A stretch of DNA of 64,000 nucleotides from DASRHT01 sp035293765 (GCA_035293765.1 DATGMF010000081.1:51665-115664); one strand, 5' to 3'. Shown: positions 37,982-46,897, counted from the first letter of the stretch. Notes: a model not told the origin generated them from the sequence alone. Numbers and translations: made by a program.

Positions 37982-38485
37982 CTACTCGACGACCGCAGCT
38001 TCTTCGATGATCTCGTCGTCGCGCACCTCGCGCAGGTCTTCTGGTCGATCCAACCGGTCGAGGAAGAGGATGCCGTCTAGATGATCGATTTCGTGCTGGA
38101 GCACGCGCGCAAACCAGCCTTCCGCAGCGATACGAATGGGCTTGCCGCGCACATCCTGCCCCTTGACCAGCACTTTGCCAGCCCGACGGATATTCTCGCC
38201 CACATAGCCAGGGATGCTCAAACAACCCTCGGTTCCCAGCTCTTCCCCTTCAGCCTTGACGATCTCTGGATTGAATACCGCAACCTTATGATCTTCATAC
38301 TCGGCGACGAAAAGGCGGATGGAGAGGGCGATCTGCGGCGCAGCAAGGCCAACGCCCTGCGCCTCGTGCATCGTCTCGAACATGTCGTCAACGAGTCGCT
38401 GTAACGATGGATCGAAGCGGTGAACCTTTTTCGCCTTCTGACGCAATATCGGGTTTTCTGCGGTGATGATTTTGCGAAGTCCCAT
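37982..38485 (-). CDS. def: Peptide deformylase
   Basis: A 167-residue metallo-enzyme that removes the N-formyl group from nascent proteins. All three motifs are present: GVGLAAPQI, EGCLSIPG with the metal-binding Cys, and HEIDHLDG with the two metal-binding His and catalytic Glu. I start at the internal ATG of MGLRKIITAENP; the longer frame upstream is not conserved in the family. It is divergent from tilS with about 120 bases between starts. Confidence 0.96.
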   Translation of the reverse strand: MGLRKIITAENPILRQKAKKVHRFDPSLQRLVDDMFETMHEAQGVGLAAPQIALSIRLFVAEYEDHKVAVFNPEIVKAEGEELGTEGCLSIPGYVGENIRRAGKVLVKGQDVRGKPIRIAAEGWFARVLQHEIDHLDGILFLDRLDRPEDLREVRDDEIIEEAAVVE

Positions 38486-38604
38486 TTCTCTGCTTACCCC
38501 TGCACAACATTCAAGCGCCTGGCCCCTAATGTCGGCCATGCGGCTAGCCTACGGATGCTATAATTGGCCTATATCGTATCATACAACAGCTATAAAGCGC
38601 AAAC

Positions 38605-40086
38605 ATGTTAGAGATTGTGACCGCCTATATCGAACAACATCATCTCTTACCTGAGCAGGGAACGGTCGTCGTGGCCGTCTCGGGGGGAGCCGATTCGCTC
38701 TGCCTGCTGCACCTGCTGCTGCAACTTTGCGGCCCCGGGAAGCATTTCCCCGCCGTTGAACTGCACGTTGCCCATCTGGATCACCGGCTCCGTGGCGCGG
38801 CGAGCGCACAGGAGGCGGCAGCCGTCGCGCATCTCGCGCACGCGTGGGGCCTGCCCTGCACAATCGGACGTGTGGATGTACCCGCGCTGGCTCAGACGGA
38901 GCGTCGCTCCATCGAGGATGCTTCACGCATAGCGCGTTACCGCTTCCTGCGTGAAGTGGCGCAGGGACGGCTGATCGCTGTGGCGCACCATCGAGACGAC
39001 CAGGTAGAGACGCTGCTACTGCACCTGCTGCGTGGCGGCGGCATCGATGCGATGATCGGCCTGCAACCGCGCCAGCAAGATATTATTCGTCCACTATTGC
39101 CAATCAGTCATGCCGATACAGCGGCCTATTGCCGGTCCCACAATCTGGTACCTGTAGAAGACCTGAGCAATGCCGATCCGCGCTTCCTGCGCAACCGTAT
39201 TCGCCATGAGCTTGTACCCTTGCTGGAAACGCTGAACGCAGGCATTCGCGAGACGCTGGTGCGCAACGCCGAGGTGATGCGGGTCGATGCGGAATGGCTC
39301 GCGGCTCAGGTTGATGCGCACTGGCCCGAGGTGGTGGCAGACGAACAACCCCTCTGCATACGTTTGCGGCTCGCTCCATTGCTTGCGCTGCCGCTCAGCC
39401 TGCAACGTCACCTCTTACGCCGCGTCACTGCTTCGTTGTGTGATGGACAATCGCCGCTCGAACTGCGCCATTTTGAGTTGATTGAAGAGCTACTGCGCAG
39501 GCCCGGCGGAGGCGAAGAACTGACACTGCATCTGCCGCAGCGCCTGCACCTCTCGCGCCTCGGCGACACTGTGCTCTGCAAACGCGTTGAATCGCATCGA
39601 GCAGGGCAGGGGTACGTAAGGGCAGGGCTAGTCCCTGCCCTGGAGGTCACGTTGTCGGTTCCTGGACGCGTCTCAGTCCCTGGTACCTCCTGGTGCGCGG
39701 TGGCCGAATTTGTGGCGGATGAGACATTGCAGGCGGCCAGGGAGGCTTTACGCGCAAAGGATTGGGCCAGGTTGTGGACGATTCTGCCTCCCACTCGTTA
39801 TGTAGTATATGCTGATGGTGATATCACGGGCGATACTTTGCGTGTGCGAACCCGTCGGCCTGGCGACCGGATGCGCCCATTGGGCATGACGCACGAAAAA
39901 AAGGTGCAGGATGTGCTGGTCGATGCTCACGTCCCGCATGCCGAGCGTGCAAGCATTCCGCTATTCTTTGGCTCGTCCCATTGCATCTGGCTGGCCGGCA
40001 TCCATCTCGATGACCGCGCCCGCCTGACCAGCCGGACAGAACGCATCGTGCGCCTATCAATAGAAACCCGTAGGGACCCGCTTTAG
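38605..40086 (+). CDS. tilS: tRNA(Ile)-lysidine synthase TilS
   Basis: A 493-residue enzyme that modifies the wobble cytidine of the AUA-reading tRNA to lysidine. The PP-loop SGGADS (about residue 27) and HLDHRLRG, the family block HHRDDQVETLLLHLLRGGG, and the C-terminal TilS domains (with RRPGDRMRPLGM..KKVQDVLVD and WLAGIHLDDRARL) are present. Around residue 333-350 a peptide GQGYVRAGLVPALE is encoded by a palindromic repeat and looks like an insertion. The pairing with hpt downstream is a common bacterial arrangement. The ribosome site is weak. Confidence 0.95.
   Translation: MLEIVTAYIEQHHLLPEQGTVVVAVSGGADSLCLLHLLLQLCGPGKHFPAVELHVAHLDHRLRGAASAQEAAAVAHLAHAWGLPCTIGRVDVPALAQTERRSIEDASRIARYRFLREVAQGRLIAVAHHRDDQVETLLLHLLRGGGIDAMIGLQPRQQDIIRPLLPISHADTAAYCRSHNLVPVEDLSNADPRFLRNRIRHELVPLLETLNAGIRETLVRNAEVMRVDAEWLAAQVDAHWPEVVADEQPLCIRLRLAPLLALPLSLQRHLLRRVTASLCDGQSPLELRHFELIEELLRRPGGGEELTLHLPQRLHLSRLGDTVLCKRVESHRAGQGYVRAGLVPALEVTLSVPGRVSVPGTSWCAVAEFVADETLQAAREALRAKDWARLWTILPPTRYVVYADGDITGDTLRVRTRRPGDRMRPLGMTHEKKVQDVLVDAHVPHAERASIPLFFGSSHCIWLAGIHLDDRARLTSRTERIVRLSIETRRDPL
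39605..39642. repeat. Palindromic repeat inserted in frame in tilS
   Basis: The GGGCAGGG/CCCTGCCC pair (39620-39627 with 39633-39640), preceded by another AGGGCAGGGG copy, matches the repeat family seen at 18510 and 37441. Reading frame is kept through it. Confidence 0.65.
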
Positions 40087-40444
40087 CGCGTCCGATTTAT
40101 CGCCTGGTCGCTTTCCTCAAATGTACCCAGCAGGGACTATCGAGAAGGCGTCCAGCAGAATCGCCATTGGATTCATGCCGTTTTCATTGGCAAAATTGCG
40201 AGAGAGGGGCAACATGGACGATGGGTGAGGACAGGCGCTCAAGCTTGTCGCCACTGGTGAGGGATGGTAAGGCGAGGACGGGCGCTCAAGCTTCCTTGCC
40301 GCCAGCCTGAGCGAAGCTAGCGCGTGTAGCTCCCCGCTTCAGCGCGGCAGCGTTGGCTGGCGGAATTGCAAGGTCGGACGCGATCAATCGAGTTGGTACG
40401 GAGTTTTAGAGCTATTTATGGTTATGGTATATTGAGGGAAGATT
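40087..40444. other. Intergenic region tilS-hpt with short repeats
   Basis: No gene is visible. It has a direct repeat of 20 bases with one mismatch (40227-40246 and 40274-40293) and a 19-base sequence (40306-40324) that recurs at 12956-12974, followed by GC-rich inverted segments. A clear promoter for hpt was not found, though TATATT at about 40425 is a candidate -10 box. Confidence 0.5.
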
Positions 40445-41029
40445 ATGATGCATGATGATATTGAAGAGGTGTTGATTGCGGAGGAGCAACTCAGGGCGAA
40501 GGTAGCGGAGCTGGGAGAGCAGATTACACGCGATTACCAGGGGAAGAATCTGCTGCTATTGGGGACGTTGAAAGGGGCTGTTCCCTTCATCGCGGACCTG
40601 GCGCGGTATATTCACCTGCCGCTGGAGATCGATTATATGGCGGTTGCCAGCTATGGGGATGCCACACGCTCAAGCGGCATTGTGCGCATCATCAAGGACC
40701 TGGAGGGACCAATCAACCAGAAGCATGTGCTGATCATCGAAGACATTATCGATAGCGGCCTGACGCTGCACTATTTGATCGATATGCTCAAGCGGCGCAA
40801 CCCGCTCAGCCTGCGCATCTGCGCTCTGCTCGATAAGGTGCGTGAGCGTGACAAGCAAATCGCGCTGGACTACATCGGCTTCAGCATTCCAGATCGCTTC
40901 GTCGTCGGCTACGGACTGGACTACGCGCAACGTTACCGCAACCTGCCATACATCGGCATCTTGAAGCCGTCCATATACCAGGAAACAATCGATCCCCGCA
41001 GCGAGCATCGCAGCCCTGCGGAAAAATAG
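40445..41029 (+). CDS. hpt: Hypoxanthine phosphoribosyltransferase
   Basis: A 194-residue purine-salvage enzyme converting hypoxanthine (and often guanine) with PRPP to the nucleotide. The PRPP-binding motif VLIIEDIIDSG (about 98-108), the LLLLGTLKGAVPFIADL segment and the late FVVGYGLDY block are characteristic. Two ATGs are adjacent; GAGGGA precedes both. It follows tilS by 358 bases of repeat-bearing sequence and probably has its own promoter. Confidence 0.96.
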   Translation: MMHDDIEEVLIAEEQLRAKVAELGEQITRDYQGKNLLLLGTLKGAVPFIADLARYIHLPLEIDYMAVASYGDATRSSGIVRIIKDLEGPINQKHVLIIEDIIDSGLTLHYLIDMLKRRNPLSLRICALLDKVRERDKQIALDYIGFSIPDRFVVGYGLDYAQRYRNLPYIGILKPSIYQETIDPRSEHRSPAEK

Positions 41030-41157
41030 TTTCAATCCCGCAAGCGGGTCGAGGAGCCGTGAATTCGTTACTTGAGGGCAGTATAGACACCGCGCTATAG
41101 AATGTCAAGCGGAAATGCATCAGGTGAAGAAAACAACATCGTAGGAGAGAAAATCGT

Positions 41158-42159
41158 ATGGTATCAGTTGGCGTCATTGGCTGCGGCGCATGGGGGACGA
41201 CGTTGGCCCTGTTGCTCGCAAAGAAGGAGATTGCTACAACCCTGTGGGACCATCAGCCTGCGCGGGCAGCCGAGATGCAGCAGGCACGCGAGAATAGCCT
41301 GTTCCTGCCAGGCTTCCCCTTCCCTGATTCTTTAATGGTAACGGCTGATCTGGCGCAGGCGGTGCAGAACAAGGATTTCCTGATCCTCGTCACGCCATCA
41401 CAGCGTATGCGCGAAAATGTGCGCCTGCTGGCTGCCTATGTGGGACGAGAAACTATTTTAGTGTCGGCGAGCAAGGGGGTTGAGATCGGTACTCTGAAAC
41501 GCATGAGCGAGATTATCGCGGAGGAGCTGCCGGAAGCGCAGGCCCGCATCGCCATGTTAAGCGGGCCGAATCTCTCGCGTGAGGTGGCTCAAGAGAAGCC
41601 GACCGCCGCCGTGGTGGCCGCCATCAATGAACAGATAGCGGTTCAGGCGCGTGACCTGCTCACTACCGCTCGCTTCCGCGTCTACACCTCCTGCGACCTG
41701 GTCGGCGTCGAGCTGGGCGGCGCGCTCAAAAACATCATCGCGATAGGCGCGGGCATCAATGACGGCCTGGGCTACGGTGAGAACGCCAAAGCCGCCTTTA
41801 TCGCGCGCGGGCTGGCCGAGATTTCGCGCCTGGGCATCGCCGCCGGAGCCAATCCGCTCACCTTCGCGGGCCTGGCGGGCATCGGAGACCTGATCGCCAC
41901 CTGCGCCAGCCCGTTGAGCCGCAACCAGCAATTGGGCAAGCGGCTGGCTGCGGGCGAAAAGCTTGACGACATCTTGAACTCAACTCACTCCGTCGCAGAA
42001 GGCGTCTGGACCACGCGCGCCGCCCTCCAGCTCGCCAATCGCTACAATGTCGATATGCCCATCACCCAGCAGCTCAGCCTGGTTCTCTTCGCAGGGCTTG
42101 ATCCACGTAAGGCCGTGCTGGAGCTGATGATGCGCGACCCGCGCGCTGAACTCGATTGA
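41158..42159 (+). CDS. gpsA: Glycerol-3-phosphate dehydrogenase [NAD(P)+]
   Basis: A 333-residue enzyme that makes sn-glycerol-3-phosphate for phospholipid synthesis. The NAD-binding GCGAWGT (8-14), ILVTPSQRMRE, SASKGVE, SGPNLSREVA, the catalytic Lys in GGALKNIIAIGAG and the NAKAAFIARGLAEI block are typical. The ATG lies just after an AGGAGAGAAA ribosome site. It follows hpt at 128 bases on the same strand. Confidence 0.97.
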   Translation: MVSVGVIGCGAWGTTLALLLAKKEIATTLWDHQPARAAEMQQARENSLFLPGFPFPDSLMVTADLAQAVQNKDFLILVTPSQRMRENVRLLAAYVGRETILVSASKGVEIGTLKRMSEIIAEELPEAQARIAMLSGPNLSREVAQEKPTAAVVAAINEQIAVQARDLLTTARFRVYTSCDLVGVELGGALKNIIAIGAGINDGLGYGENAKAAFIARGLAEISRLGIAAGANPLTFAGLAGIGDLIATCASPLSRNQQLGKRLAAGEKLDDILNSTHSVAEGVWTTRAALQLANRYNVDMPITQQLSLVLFAGLDPRKAVLELMMRDPRAELD

Positions 42160-42243
42160 TGAAGTATTGCGCTGTTTAGGATGAAGCAACATTCCTTATT
42201 GCTTGCTGCCACCTTTTTATCGCTCTAAATTGAGTAATGAATT

Positions 42244-42282
42244 TTTTGCGCTTCTCGCGTTATTATAGTGAGAAGCGCAAAA
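42244..42282. terminator. Stem-loop after gpsA
   Basis: A perfect 13-bp stem (42244-42256 with 42270-42282) with a 13-nt loop; the T-tract is on the 5' arm so plus-strand termination is uncertain. Confidence 0.5.
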
Positions 42283-42367
42283 TTATTGATAGTAAAAATT
42301 ACTCAAGCCAGATAAGGAGCCTTTTTCGGCTCTTTTGTGGCGGAGCTTTAAAAAGGAGACTATGATA

Positions 42368-43162
42368 ATGCCACAAGGAAACGTTATAGCTGCGCATGGC
42401 AACACTCTTATCGGGAAAATGCATTGGAGAAGTGACTTTGCTGAGTTCCGCGAAATCGGATTCCAAAACCCTTTCGATGCGCAGCAGCATGGTTATATGT
42501 TCACCATTCGTGACGACTTGCAAGCTTTTCACAATGTAACGGCTGCAAGCCTGTTCAACTGCTGGGAAGCTACTTTCTATATTGCCTATACTGCCAGCCT
42601 TCAGCTCGTTGATAATCCTGATAACGAGATACGTAAAAAAGTCCTCGCAACTGATTTTTCTGATATAAACTATGTCCCTTGTATTGAGAAATTTTTAGGA
42701 TGCAATAACCTGCGGACGTGGGATCAGCACGTACAGGCTGGCGATGTAGTCTTTTTTTATGGCAATGCCCATATAGCCCTCTCGCTTGGCGGCTCCAATG
42801 TGCTCAGCCTGTGGAATGGGCCTGATGATGACTGGCATTTACAGCAGACAACCATCCAGGCCCTCCAGGCAAAAGTGAAAGGCAACGCTTTTACCTATTA
42901 TCATGCATTGCGTACATTACTAACGGGGAAAAGTGATGCGTTTTGGAGCCAACATATCCATAACGTTTCTGCTATGTTTGATGCTCTCGATGACCTCCGC
43001 GATACGCATAAGGCGGCTTTGGACGAAGAGTCAGAGCCCTCTTTACAGCAGAAGGAGGCGGCCCTGCAAGCGGTGCAGCAATTCGTGGCAAAATATCAAT
43101 TTGAGCAGCTATTCCCACATTTTGGTCTTGAATACTCGTCGCAGCCTTTCCTGAACTGGTGA
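42368..43162 (+). CDS. Possible cysteine-peptidase-like protein
   Basis: A 264-residue soluble protein that I recognise only in outline. The Cys of FNCWEATFYIAYTASL starts a helix, and a later GDVVFFYGNAHIALSLGG segment places a His in a beta strand. This Cys then strand-His order is found in NlpC/P60-like and related papain-fold enzymes, so a peptidase, amidase or acyltransferase activity is possible, but no third residue was assigned. The C-terminal 70 residues are helical and charged. The second of two close ATGs is used because AAGGAG lies nine bases from it. It is convergent with lanM; a link to the lantibiotic is unproven. Confidence 0.55.
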   Translation: MPQGNVIAAHGNTLIGKMHWRSDFAEFREIGFQNPFDAQQHGYMFTIRDDLQAFHNVTAASLFNCWEATFYIAYTASLQLVDNPDNEIRKKVLATDFSDINYVPCIEKFLGCNNLRTWDQHVQAGDVVFFYGNAHIALSLGGSNVLSLWNGPDDDWHLQQTTIQALQAKVKGNAFTYYHALRTLLTGKSDAFWSQHIHNVSAMFDALDDLRDTHKAALDEESEPSLQQKEAALQAVQQFVAKYQFEQLFPHFGLEYSSQPFLNW

Positions 43163-43170
43163 GCTAATGG

Positions 43171-43217
43171 GTGCTCACTGCTGCAAATCCAGCCAAAAGT
43201 CTTGCAGCGGCGAGCAC
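43171..43217. terminator. Inverted repeat between convergent genes
   Basis: A 16-bp stem with one mismatch and one G-T pair (43171-43186 with 43202-43217) separates the plus-strand gene and the end of lanM. No long T-run follows. Confidence 0.5.
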
Positions 43218-43220
43218 TCA

Positions 43221-46200
43221 CTAATGAAGAGGGGGCGCAACTGAAAGCACGGACGGCACTTGTTCTGGGACTGCCAGGCGCAACAGCTCGTATCCTATGC
43301 CTGCCAGCCCAAGCATTAACCCTGGCGTCTCTACCCCCAATGGCACACCGGCGACCCAGCCGTATTCGTCGATGCTATCCAGCACCATCGCGGTTGCCGT
43401 TCCCAATTGCTCGTAATAGCGCGGCTCATCGAGGGCCTGGGTTGCGCCCAGGATTACATCGAGATTGCCCAACATGCCGTGGCAGAGCGAGTGGTTTTCG
43501 TTCAACCCTTCTGCCATGATTTTATTGATCACGATATCGATCTCTTGCGGCAGCATGGCGTCGTCGAGGTATGGCAAGATCGCCAGTCGGCTCAAGCCAA
43601 TGCCCGATGCCCCATGACACCAGGCGATCATCTTGGGTTGACGCGTCTGCACTTCACCATCCTGTGCATCGCGTTCGGCATTGGCGAGCGAGGAGGGGAT
43701 GGAGCGCAGGTCCTGCCAGTTGTGTTTCTCCGGCACATATAGGCTGCGATCATAGACGAGCGCGTCCAACGCGGCTCGCCGATAGCGTTCTTCCCCAGTG
43801 ACGGCAGCTAGCTTGAGTAAGCTCAGGGCGATACCGGAGGTGCCGTGGGCAAAGCCACCTAAGGGCTTTTCATGCTTGATCGTGACCCAGGCGATGCCCT
43901 CCGCCATCGCCTGCTGTGTTGCTAGCAGGTGATCGCCACACTGGCGCGCTAGCTCAAGCAGGCGTGGAGAGGGGGAGACGGCGTGAAGGTTTAATAGCGT
44001 GAGAAGACAGCCAGCCGAGCCGCTGATGATGTCGCGCTGCTCGTCTCTGGCGATCAAAGGAGGCAGGAGTTCAGCCAGGGCTACCGCCTCTTGCAACAGT
44101 TCAGGCTCATTCCAGAGCTTTCCTAGATGCGTCAGGAGGTAGATGACTGAACCTATGCCGTCAAACATCCCCATGTTGATAAGGTTGAGATACTGCTTCT
44201 GCTGCTCGGCCTGAGAGCGCACGGAGGCGAGGGCAAGCTTTGCCTGCCTGGTATAGCAAGCTTCTCCGGTGACCGCGCCGAGATAGGCTAAGAACAGCGC
44301 GATGCCGCTGGTACCGCTGTAGAGATCAATATCGGTTGGCAGCAGGCTCCAGGCGCTTTCGTTAACGACGCTGACGCCTAACCAGCTCGCGCCATAGTCG
44401 TTGGTGACGGCCAGCTCTTCCAGGCGCTTGCCAATGGCTCTGGCGGCTGCCATTAACCGCTCGCGACTGGCCGGTCGCTGGGAGGGTTTGACTTTCAAGG
44501 ATTTGCCGGTGACGCGCTCTGGACCCATCAGCAGAGTGGAGAGGGTGGCCTCGATGACCCAGAGTTGGCGCGCGAGATCCTCTTCGTTGAGTAGGGTGAG
44601 GCGCTGCTTGACCAGTTCCATGCTTGGCTGGTCGAAGAAGTCGGGCAGGGCTTCGCCTTCGGAGGTGAAGATGGTGCGGCTCGCGGGCGTGGTGGTAAAT
44701 ATAGGAATGTCGCCGCGCAACAGGTCAAACCGCTCGGCAGCAATCACTCTGGCGAGATACGGACGCAGGGGTACTTCGCGCCATAAATAATCAAAATAGC
44801 GTTCGCGTTCAAGTGCGTCGCGCAAGAGGTCGGGATGGAAGCTTTCTTGCAATAACTTGGCATACCGTTGCGTCGGACGCAGCACCAGGCGAATCTCGTC
44901 ATCGGCAAAGCGTGGCAGCATCTCCTGAGCTAATGCAGCCCGCACGTCGCATAGAAGCCGGTACATGTTCGTGAAGCCATCGATGATAGTGGCGCGGTAA
45001 TCGAGCACGTTTACGTCGCTCCCATTGAGCCTGGGGCGATTCTGCTTGACGGGGATCTCTTTGCGTTCACGCACGAGCTTCATCTGGTCAGTTCCCGCTG
45101 CATTCCACTTGGGGAGCGCGTTGGGTGTCATCTGCCCCTCGTGGCCGCCTAAGCCGCTCAGATCGACGCCGATGGTGTCCTTGTTCGACCAGATGCGGTA
45201 CGGCAATAGCCCGACGCGAAAGACGGTCTGGTCCATCGCAGTCATGCTGAGATAGTAAGGCTGCGTCGGGTCGTCTCCGCCAACCTGGGGATGAAAGAGG
45301 GCTTCCAGATCGACCAGGAAAGGGTGTTCGCCGGCAGCAATCAGGTTTTCGACATGGCAATCGGCGGCGTTCAGGGCGTACAAGAGGGCCAGATAGCTGC
45401 CCTGGCGCGCATAGAAACGAGCGACCTCCTCTTGCGAACTGCAACTGTACGCGCTGATGAACTCAGACCAGCCATAGCCGTCGCGTGCAAGCAGCTTCAT
45501 GGTGCGGAAGGCGGGCTGAGCGCCGTGTTCGTTCAACCAGGTGAGTAGCTGCTGGAAATGTACGTCGATGGTGAGCGATTTGGGTTTGTAGAGCAGTTGC
45601 AGGCCCGAACTGAAGGTGCAGATCAGCACACCGTGCCCCTTGCGGTGGAGATCACCTACGCCCCCGCGCACATCGATCAGCGTGCCAGGATCGTGCTCTG
45701 GCGAAAATGTGGCGCAAATATCGGCCCAGTCGGCGCAGAGATGCGTGAGCAATTCCTGGGCAAAGCAGGCCCAGTGCTCGATGGTGACGACCAGTTGACG
45801 GGCGAGCACAGGATATTCTTCCAGCAGTGCCAGGATCTTCTCTTCCTGACTGAGCTGACGCACAAAGTCGGCAAAGCGCGCCTCTGCCGTCTCGCCTGTA
45901 AGCTGGTTTTGCAGGCGAGCAACATGCATCTCCAACACAAATGTTTTGGTGAAGAGGCCCAGAATTTGTTCAGGCAAATACGCCAACAGTGCCTGGGCAA
46001 TCTGTTGCGGGTCAAAGGGCAGCACATCGTACTGCTGACGAAGTTGCTGGATGGCTTGCGCGAGTTGCGCACGGCTGCGTTCCAGCAATGGCAGCAGAGG
46101 CTGCAAATAGAGCGGCATTGTTGCAGACCCGCCGCTTTCTCCCTCGGCGGTGAGAGCCGTTTGCTTGCCGGCATAGTGCTCGAAGGCGTCTCTGAGGGCC

Positions 46201-46526
46201 ACGAGCCAGGCGGGCTGAGGGGATGTACGTAAGTAGCGGGTCTGTAGAGCGGAAATAGGTTCGGCGAGCAGAAAGGTAAGCTCTTCTTCAGTCAGGGCAT
46301 CCATGCTGAGTCGTTGCGCAAAAAACTCTCCCTGGTCGAAAGGTTTTTTGGCTTTCCAGGCTTGCAGACGACGTTGGGCTCTCTCTCCATTGGACGAAGG
46401 AACAGTGGAGACAGCATGCTCGGAGCGGTTGAGTGTTGCGATGCGCTCGCGTAGCGAAAGTGCATGATACCAGGAGGGTTCTTGCCAACGTGGCACCAGC
46501 GTTGGGGCAATCTGCCTTGTGTCCAT
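43221..46526 (-). CDS. lanM: Class II lanthipeptide synthetase LanM
   Basis: A 1101-residue bifunctional enzyme. The N-terminal dehydratase (about 1-650) phosphorylates and dehydrates Ser/Thr in the precursor; the LanC-like cyclase (about 700-1095) forms thioether rings. Visible in the dehydratase: YKPKSLTIDVHFQQLLTWLN, and the CHVENLIAAGEHPFLVDLEALFHP block with catalytic Asp/His positions. The cyclase has HGTSGIALSL, WCHGASGIGL (Cys970, zinc ligand) and LCHGMLGN (Cys1015-His1016), so all zinc ligands are present. It lies downstream of the precursor gene, 113 bases away across a small hairpin. Its ribosome site is weak. Confidence 0.95.
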   Translation of the reverse strand: MDTRQIAPTLVPRWQEPSWYHALSLRERIATLNRSEHAVSTVPSSNGERAQRRLQAWKAKKPFDQGEFFAQRLSMDALTEEELTFLLAEPISALQTRYLRTSPQPAWLVALRDAFEHYAGKQTALTAEGESGGSATMPLYLQPLLPLLERSRAQLAQAIQQLRQQYDVLPFDPQQIAQALLAYLPEQILGLFTKTFVLEMHVARLQNQLTGETAEARFADFVRQLSQEEKILALLEEYPVLARQLVVTIEHWACFAQELLTHLCADWADICATFSPEHDPGTLIDVRGGVGDLHRKGHGVLICTFSSGLQLLYKPKSLTIDVHFQQLLTWLNEHGAQPAFRTMKLLARDGYGWSEFISAYSCSSQEEVARFYARQGSYLALLYALNAADCHVENLIAAGEHPFLVDLEALFHPQVGGDDPTQPYYLSMTAMDQTVFRVGLLPYRIWSNKDTIGVDLSGLGGHEGQMTPNALPKWNAAGTDQMKLVRERKEIPVKQNRPRLNGSDVNVLDYRATIIDGFTNMYRLLCDVRAALAQEMLPRFADDEIRLVLRPTQRYAKLLQESFHPDLLRDALERERYFDYLWREVPLRPYLARVIAAERFDLLRGDIPIFTTTPASRTIFTSEGEALPDFFDQPSMELVKQRLTLLNEEDLARQLWVIEATLSTLLMGPERVTGKSLKVKPSQRPASRERLMAAARAIGKRLEELAVTNDYGASWLGVSVVNESAWSLLPTDIDLYSGTSGIALFLAYLGAVTGEACYTRQAKLALASVRSQAEQQKQYLNLINMGMFDGIGSVIYLLTHLGKLWNEPELLQEAVALAELLPPLIARDEQRDIISGSAGCLLTLLNLHAVSPSPRLLELARQCGDHLLATQQAMAEGIAWVTIKHEKPLGGFAHGTSGIALSLLKLAAVTGEERYRRAALDALVYDRSLYVPEKHNWQDLRSIPSSLANAERDAQDGEVQTRQPKMIAWCHGASGIGLSRLAILPYLDDAMLPQEIDIVINKIMAEGLNENHSLCHGMLGNLDVILGATQALDEPRYYEQLGTATAMVLDSIDEYGWVAGVPLGVETPGLMLGLAGIGYELLRLAVPEQVPSVLSVAPPLH

Positions 46527-46590
46527 GTTCTCAACCCATAGCCCTTTCTTGAAGCGTTTCCCTTGCAGCCGCTATCAACCCGGGGTGGCC

Positions 46591-46613
46591 GGGGTGCAGA
46601 TGTTAAGCACCCC
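46591..46613 (-). terminator. Hairpin between lanA and lanM (possible attenuator)
   Basis: A 7-bp perfect GC-rich stem (46591-46597 with 46607-46613) lies downstream of the precursor gene without a T-run. In many lantibiotic operons such a leaky hairpin lets lanA be made in excess of lanM. Confidence 0.5.
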
Positions 46614-46639
46614 AACTCACCTCTAGCGTCTTGCGCTGG

Positions 46640-46837
46640 TTAGTCGCAAAGTACGCTGTTGATACAAATGCTGAGGTTCTGACAAACGGTCGCGCCGCCA
46701 TTGCCACCGACGACGTTGAGCAGGTCTTCTTCGCTCAGTTCGATCTGGCCGGCAGGATGCTCTGGCAGCAGGGCCAGCTCTTCGGCGCTGAGGGTCTCAC
46801 GATATTCGCTGTCTTTCCATGCGCGGATGGTATTCAT
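46640..46837 (-). CDS. lanA: Lanthipeptide precursor LanA
   Basis: A 65-residue precursor. The leader (1-45) is acidic, with ELSEEDLLNVVGG at its end, the double-Gly site for the C39 peptidase. The 20-residue core that follows, NGGATVCQNLSICINSVLCD, has three Cys, two Ser and one Thr arranged as T-x-C, S-x-C and S-x-x-C. It is encoded between the C39 exporter and lanM on the same strand. The ATG follows AAAGGAG; an upstream in-frame ATG lies before the ribosome site and is rejected. The core matches no known lantibiotic that I can recall. Confidence 0.9.
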   Translation of the reverse strand: MNTIRAWKDSEYRETLSAEELALLPEHPAGQIELSEEDLLNVVGGNGGATVCQNLSICINSVLCD

Positions 46838-46852
46838 GTTGATTCTCCTTTC

Positions 46853-46897
46853 GTCATGCAAAACATGACATATAGGTTAACAGTTAACTGCTTCCAA
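46853..46897 (-). promoter_or_regulatory. lanA promoter with palindromic operator
   Basis: On the minus strand a TTGGAA -35 box (46892-46897), a 17-bp spacer and TATATG -10 box (46869-46874) point at lanA. The spacer contains the repeat GTTAACAGTTAAC (46876-46888) and GTCATG/CATGAC inverted arms (46853-46869) overlap the -10 side. Both could bind a regulator. Confidence 0.5.
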
